NCBI RefSeq assembly: GCF_935822925.1
Contig: NZ_CAKXZS010000025.1
Location: 19,341 to 83,340, forward strand
Reading direction: 5' to 3'
Length of the DNA stretch: 64,000 nt
From: Mesorhizobium ventifaucium
GTDB taxonomy: Bacteria; Pseudomonadota; Alphaproteobacteria; Rhizobiales; Rhizobiaceae
The position numbers and the translations under genes are program-made. The notes under the pieces are model-generated. The model made no database searches. It was given only the letters and a program-made list of their open reading frames with translations, and had not been told where the DNA came from. Of the stretch, positions 62,044 through 64,000 are shown piece after piece. Positions within the stretch are counted from its first letter, which is position 1. Each line of letters opens with the position of its first letter.

Positions 62044-63255
62044 ATGGCGAAGATCAAGGTGGCGAACCCGGTCGTCGAACTCGACGGCGACGAGATGACC
62101 CGCATCATCTGGCAGTTCATCAAGGACAAACTGATCCACCCCTATCTCGACCTCAAGCTTGAATATTACGACCTCAGCGTCGAGCACCGCGACGCCACCA
62201 ACGACCAGGTGACCATTGATTCGGCCAATGCCATCAAGAAGCATGGCGTCGGCGTGAAATGCGCGACGATCACGCCCGACGAGCAGCGCGTCGAGGAATT
62301 CGGGCTGAAGAAGATGTGGAAGTCGCCGAACGGCACCATCCGCAACATCCTCGGCGGCACCATCTTTCGCGAGCCGATCATCATGAAGAACGTGCCGCGG
62401 CTGGTGCCCGGCTGGACCAAGCCGATCATCGTCGGCCGTCATGCCTTCGGCGACCAGTACCGCGCCACCGATTTCCGCTTCCCCGGCAAGGGCAAGCTGA
62501 CGATCAAGTTTGTCGGCGAGGACGGCAAGGTGATCGAGCATGACGTGTTCGATGCGCCGGCCGCCGGCGTCGCCATGGCCATGTACAATCTCGACGACTC
62601 GATCCGCGAATTCGCCCGCGCCTCGCTCAATTACGGCCTGCTGCGCAACTACCCGGTCTACCTCTCGACCAAGAACACCATCCTCAAGGCCTATGACGGC
62701 CGCTTCAAGGACATTTTCCAGGAAGTCTACGAGGCGGAGTTCGAAGCCGAGTTCAAATCCAAGAAGCTCTGGTACGAGCACCGGCTGATCGACGACATGG
62801 TTGCCTCCAGCCTGAAATGGTCGGGCGGCTATATCTGGGCCTGCAAGAACTATGATGGCGACGTGCAGTCGGACACGGTGGCGCAAGGTTTTGGGTCGCT
62901 CGGCCTGATGACGTCGGTGCTGATGACGCCGGACGGCAAGACGGTGGAAGCGGAGGCCGCGCACGGCACCGTCACCCGTCATTATCGGCAGCACCAGAAG
63001 GGCGAGGAAACCTCGACCAATTCGATCGCCTCGATCTTCGCCTGGACGCGTGGCCTGGCGCACCGCGCCAAGCTCGACGACAATGCCGAGCTGATGCGTT
63101 TTGCCGAGACGCTGGAAAAAGTATGCATCCAGACTGTCGAGGCCGGCTTCATGACCAAGGATCTGTCGCTGCTGATCGGTCCCGACCAGCCATGGCTTTC
63201 GACCACCGGCTTCCTCGACAAGATCGACGAGAACCTGCAGAAGGCGATGGCCTGA
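62044..63255 (+). CDS. icd: NADP-dependent isocitrate dehydrogenase
   Basis: 403 aa, the eukaryotic-like homodimeric type of TCA cycle enzyme. KVANPVVELDGDEMTRIIWQ FIKDKLI, ILGGTIFREPIIMKNVPRLV and SSLKWSGGYIWACKNYDGDV QSD are typical. It is divergent from trmJ. Confidence 0.97.
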   Translation: MAKIKVANPVVELDGDEMTRIIWQFIKDKLIHPYLDLKLEYYDLSVEHRDATNDQVTIDSANAIKKHGVGVKCATITPDEQRVEEFGLKKMWKSPNGTIRNILGGTIFREPIIMKNVPRLVPGWTKPIIVGRHAFGDQYRATDFRFPGKGKLTIKFVGEDGKVIEHDVFDAPAAGVAMAMYNLDDSIREFARASLNYGLLRNYPVYLSTKNTILKAYDGRFKDIFQEVYEAEFEAEFKSKKLWYEHRLIDDMVASSLKWSGGYIWACKNYDGDVQSDTVAQGFGSLGLMTSVLMTPDGKTVEAEAAHGTVTRHYRQHQKGEETSTNSIASIFAWTRGLAHRAKLDDNAELMRFAETLEKVCIQTVEAGFMTKDLSLLIGPDQPWLSTTGFLDKIDENLQKAMA

Positions 63256-63268
63256 CCAGTCCAGCGTT

Positions 63269-63937
63269 GTGAGCAGGCCCGTCGTCTACGGGGCGGACTA
63301 CAGCGTCTATGTGCGCATCGTCCGCCTCGCACTCGAGGAAAAAGGCATCGACTACGAACTTGTGCCGGTCGACATCTTTGCGGCCGACGGCATTCCGGGC
63401 TGGTATTTCGACCATCAGCCGTTCGGCCGCATCCCGGCCTTCGAGCATGACGGGTTCCGCCTCCACGAGACCAGCGCGATCACCCGCTATGTCGACGAAG
63501 CGTTCGACGGCCCGGCGTTGCAACCGATCGAAGCCCGGCCTCGCGCGCGTATGAACCAGATCATCGCCATGCTGGATGCCTATGCCTATCGGGCCATGGT
63601 CTGGGATGTCGCCGTCGAGCGGCTGGAAAAGACGACGCCTGACGAGGCTTTGATCGCCAATGGGCTTCGGCAGGCGAGAACGACACTACAGGCGCTCTCA
63701 TCGCTGAAAGCCGAGGGGCCATGGCTGTTGGGAGCGGAACTGACGCTGGCCGACCTGCATGCAGCACCCATCATCCGCTATTTCGTCAAGGTCACTGAGG
63801 GGCGGAAGCTGCTGGCCGAGTTCGCCGATATCCAGGCCTGGTGGGCTCGCATCGCCGAGCGCCCGAGTTTTGCGAAGACCGAAAAGGCCGGGCGACAAAG
63901 TCCGAAAGGCCGAGGGACAGCGCCCCATAGGCGCTAA
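63269..63937 (+). CDS. Glutathione S-transferase family protein
   Basis: 222 aa from GTG 63269. The thioredoxin-like N-terminus is VVYGADYSVYVRIVRLALEE KGIDYELVPVDIF, with PFGRIPAFEHDGFRLHETSA IT in the glutathione-binding region. The C-terminal helical domain reads LLGAELTLADLHAAPIIRYF. Substrate unknown. It follows icd by 13 bases. Confidence 0.92.
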   Translation: MSRPVVYGADYSVYVRIVRLALEEKGIDYELVPVDIFAADGIPGWYFDHQPFGRIPAFEHDGFRLHETSAITRYVDEAFDGPALQPIEARPRARMNQIIAMLDAYAYRAMVWDVAVERLEKTTPDEALIANGLRQARTTLQALSSLKAEGPWLLGAELTLADLHAAPIIRYFVKVTEGRKLLAEFADIQAWWARIAERPSFAKTEKAGRQSPKGRGTAPHRR

Positions 63938-64000
63938 CTTAGGGCACGAGCGTTATCCTTGCTGCGGCGGATTGGCTTTTTTCGTCGCCTCGGTGGATCG

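Overview
The window looks like chromosomal DNA of a Mesorhizobium-type rhizobium (Alphaproteobacteria, Hyphomicrobiales). It has high GC and split purS/purQ/purL genes. It also carries an F1-ATPase zeta inhibitor, DUF1127 small proteins, a large class II ribonucleotide reductase, a pyridoxamine-pyruvate aminotransferase that closely resembles the characterised Mesorhizobium loti enzyme, and several families of short palindromic intergenic repeats. No rRNA, CRISPR array, insertion sequence or complete tRNA gene was seen.

Layout. 1-1825: two sugar-type ABC permeases, the first cut by the window edge. 2171-5317: a CinA/MoaB-fold protein, a double UspA protein, xanthine phosphoribosyltransferase and a NUDIX hydrolase, separated by palindromic repeats. 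5318-6133: a long non-coding stretch with a promoter plus terminator unit that looks like a small RNA gene, a DnaA-box match and a NrdR-like box, ahead of nrdJ (6134-9916). 10101-12722: a more AT-rich defence island with a Cap15-type CBASS effector, a CD-NTase read in two frames, and a convergent DarT-like ADP-ribosyltransferase read in three frames. 13112-19254: envelope and small-enzyme genes (phytase-like esterase, GH25 lysozyme lipoprotein, alpha/beta hydrolase, SRPBCC protein, a broken GFA gene). 19255-20167: repeat-rich, no gene.

20573-28704 is a catabolic cluster: dimethylformamidase-like protein, class III aminotransferase, BKACE enzyme (frameshifted), GNAT acetyltransferase and acetylpolyamine-type deacetylase on the plus strand, facing a class V PLP enzyme (frameshifted) and an aldo/keto reductase. 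The mix of amine, acyl and acetyl chemistry suggests breakdown of an acylated or N-substituted amine. 31898-36841 is a minus-strand operon of molybdenum-hydroxylase maturation genes (MoxR, CoxE, two XdhC-type proteins, a molybdopterin-binding/MobA-like fusion) without the hydroxylase itself. 37564-39668 couples a LivK-type binding protein to a P1-family (DmpA/NylC-type) peptidase.

41413-53803 holds purine synthesis genes (purB, purC, purS, a small coiled-coil gene, purQ, purL) followed by bolA and grxD, interrupted by a DUF1127 gene divergent from a MocR regulator. 53914-63937 is mostly housekeeping: Bcr/CflA efflux, pyridoxamine-pyruvate aminotransferase, inositol-phosphatase family, ttcA, rpsD, murI, trmJ, icd and a GST.

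Six genes are not readable in one frame: the CD-NTase, DarT-like, GFA, BKACE, class V PLP and a membrane protein gene. Each frame change is a net -1 shift. This could be decay or base-call errors in short G/C or A runs, and the difference decides whether the defence island and the catabolic cluster work.
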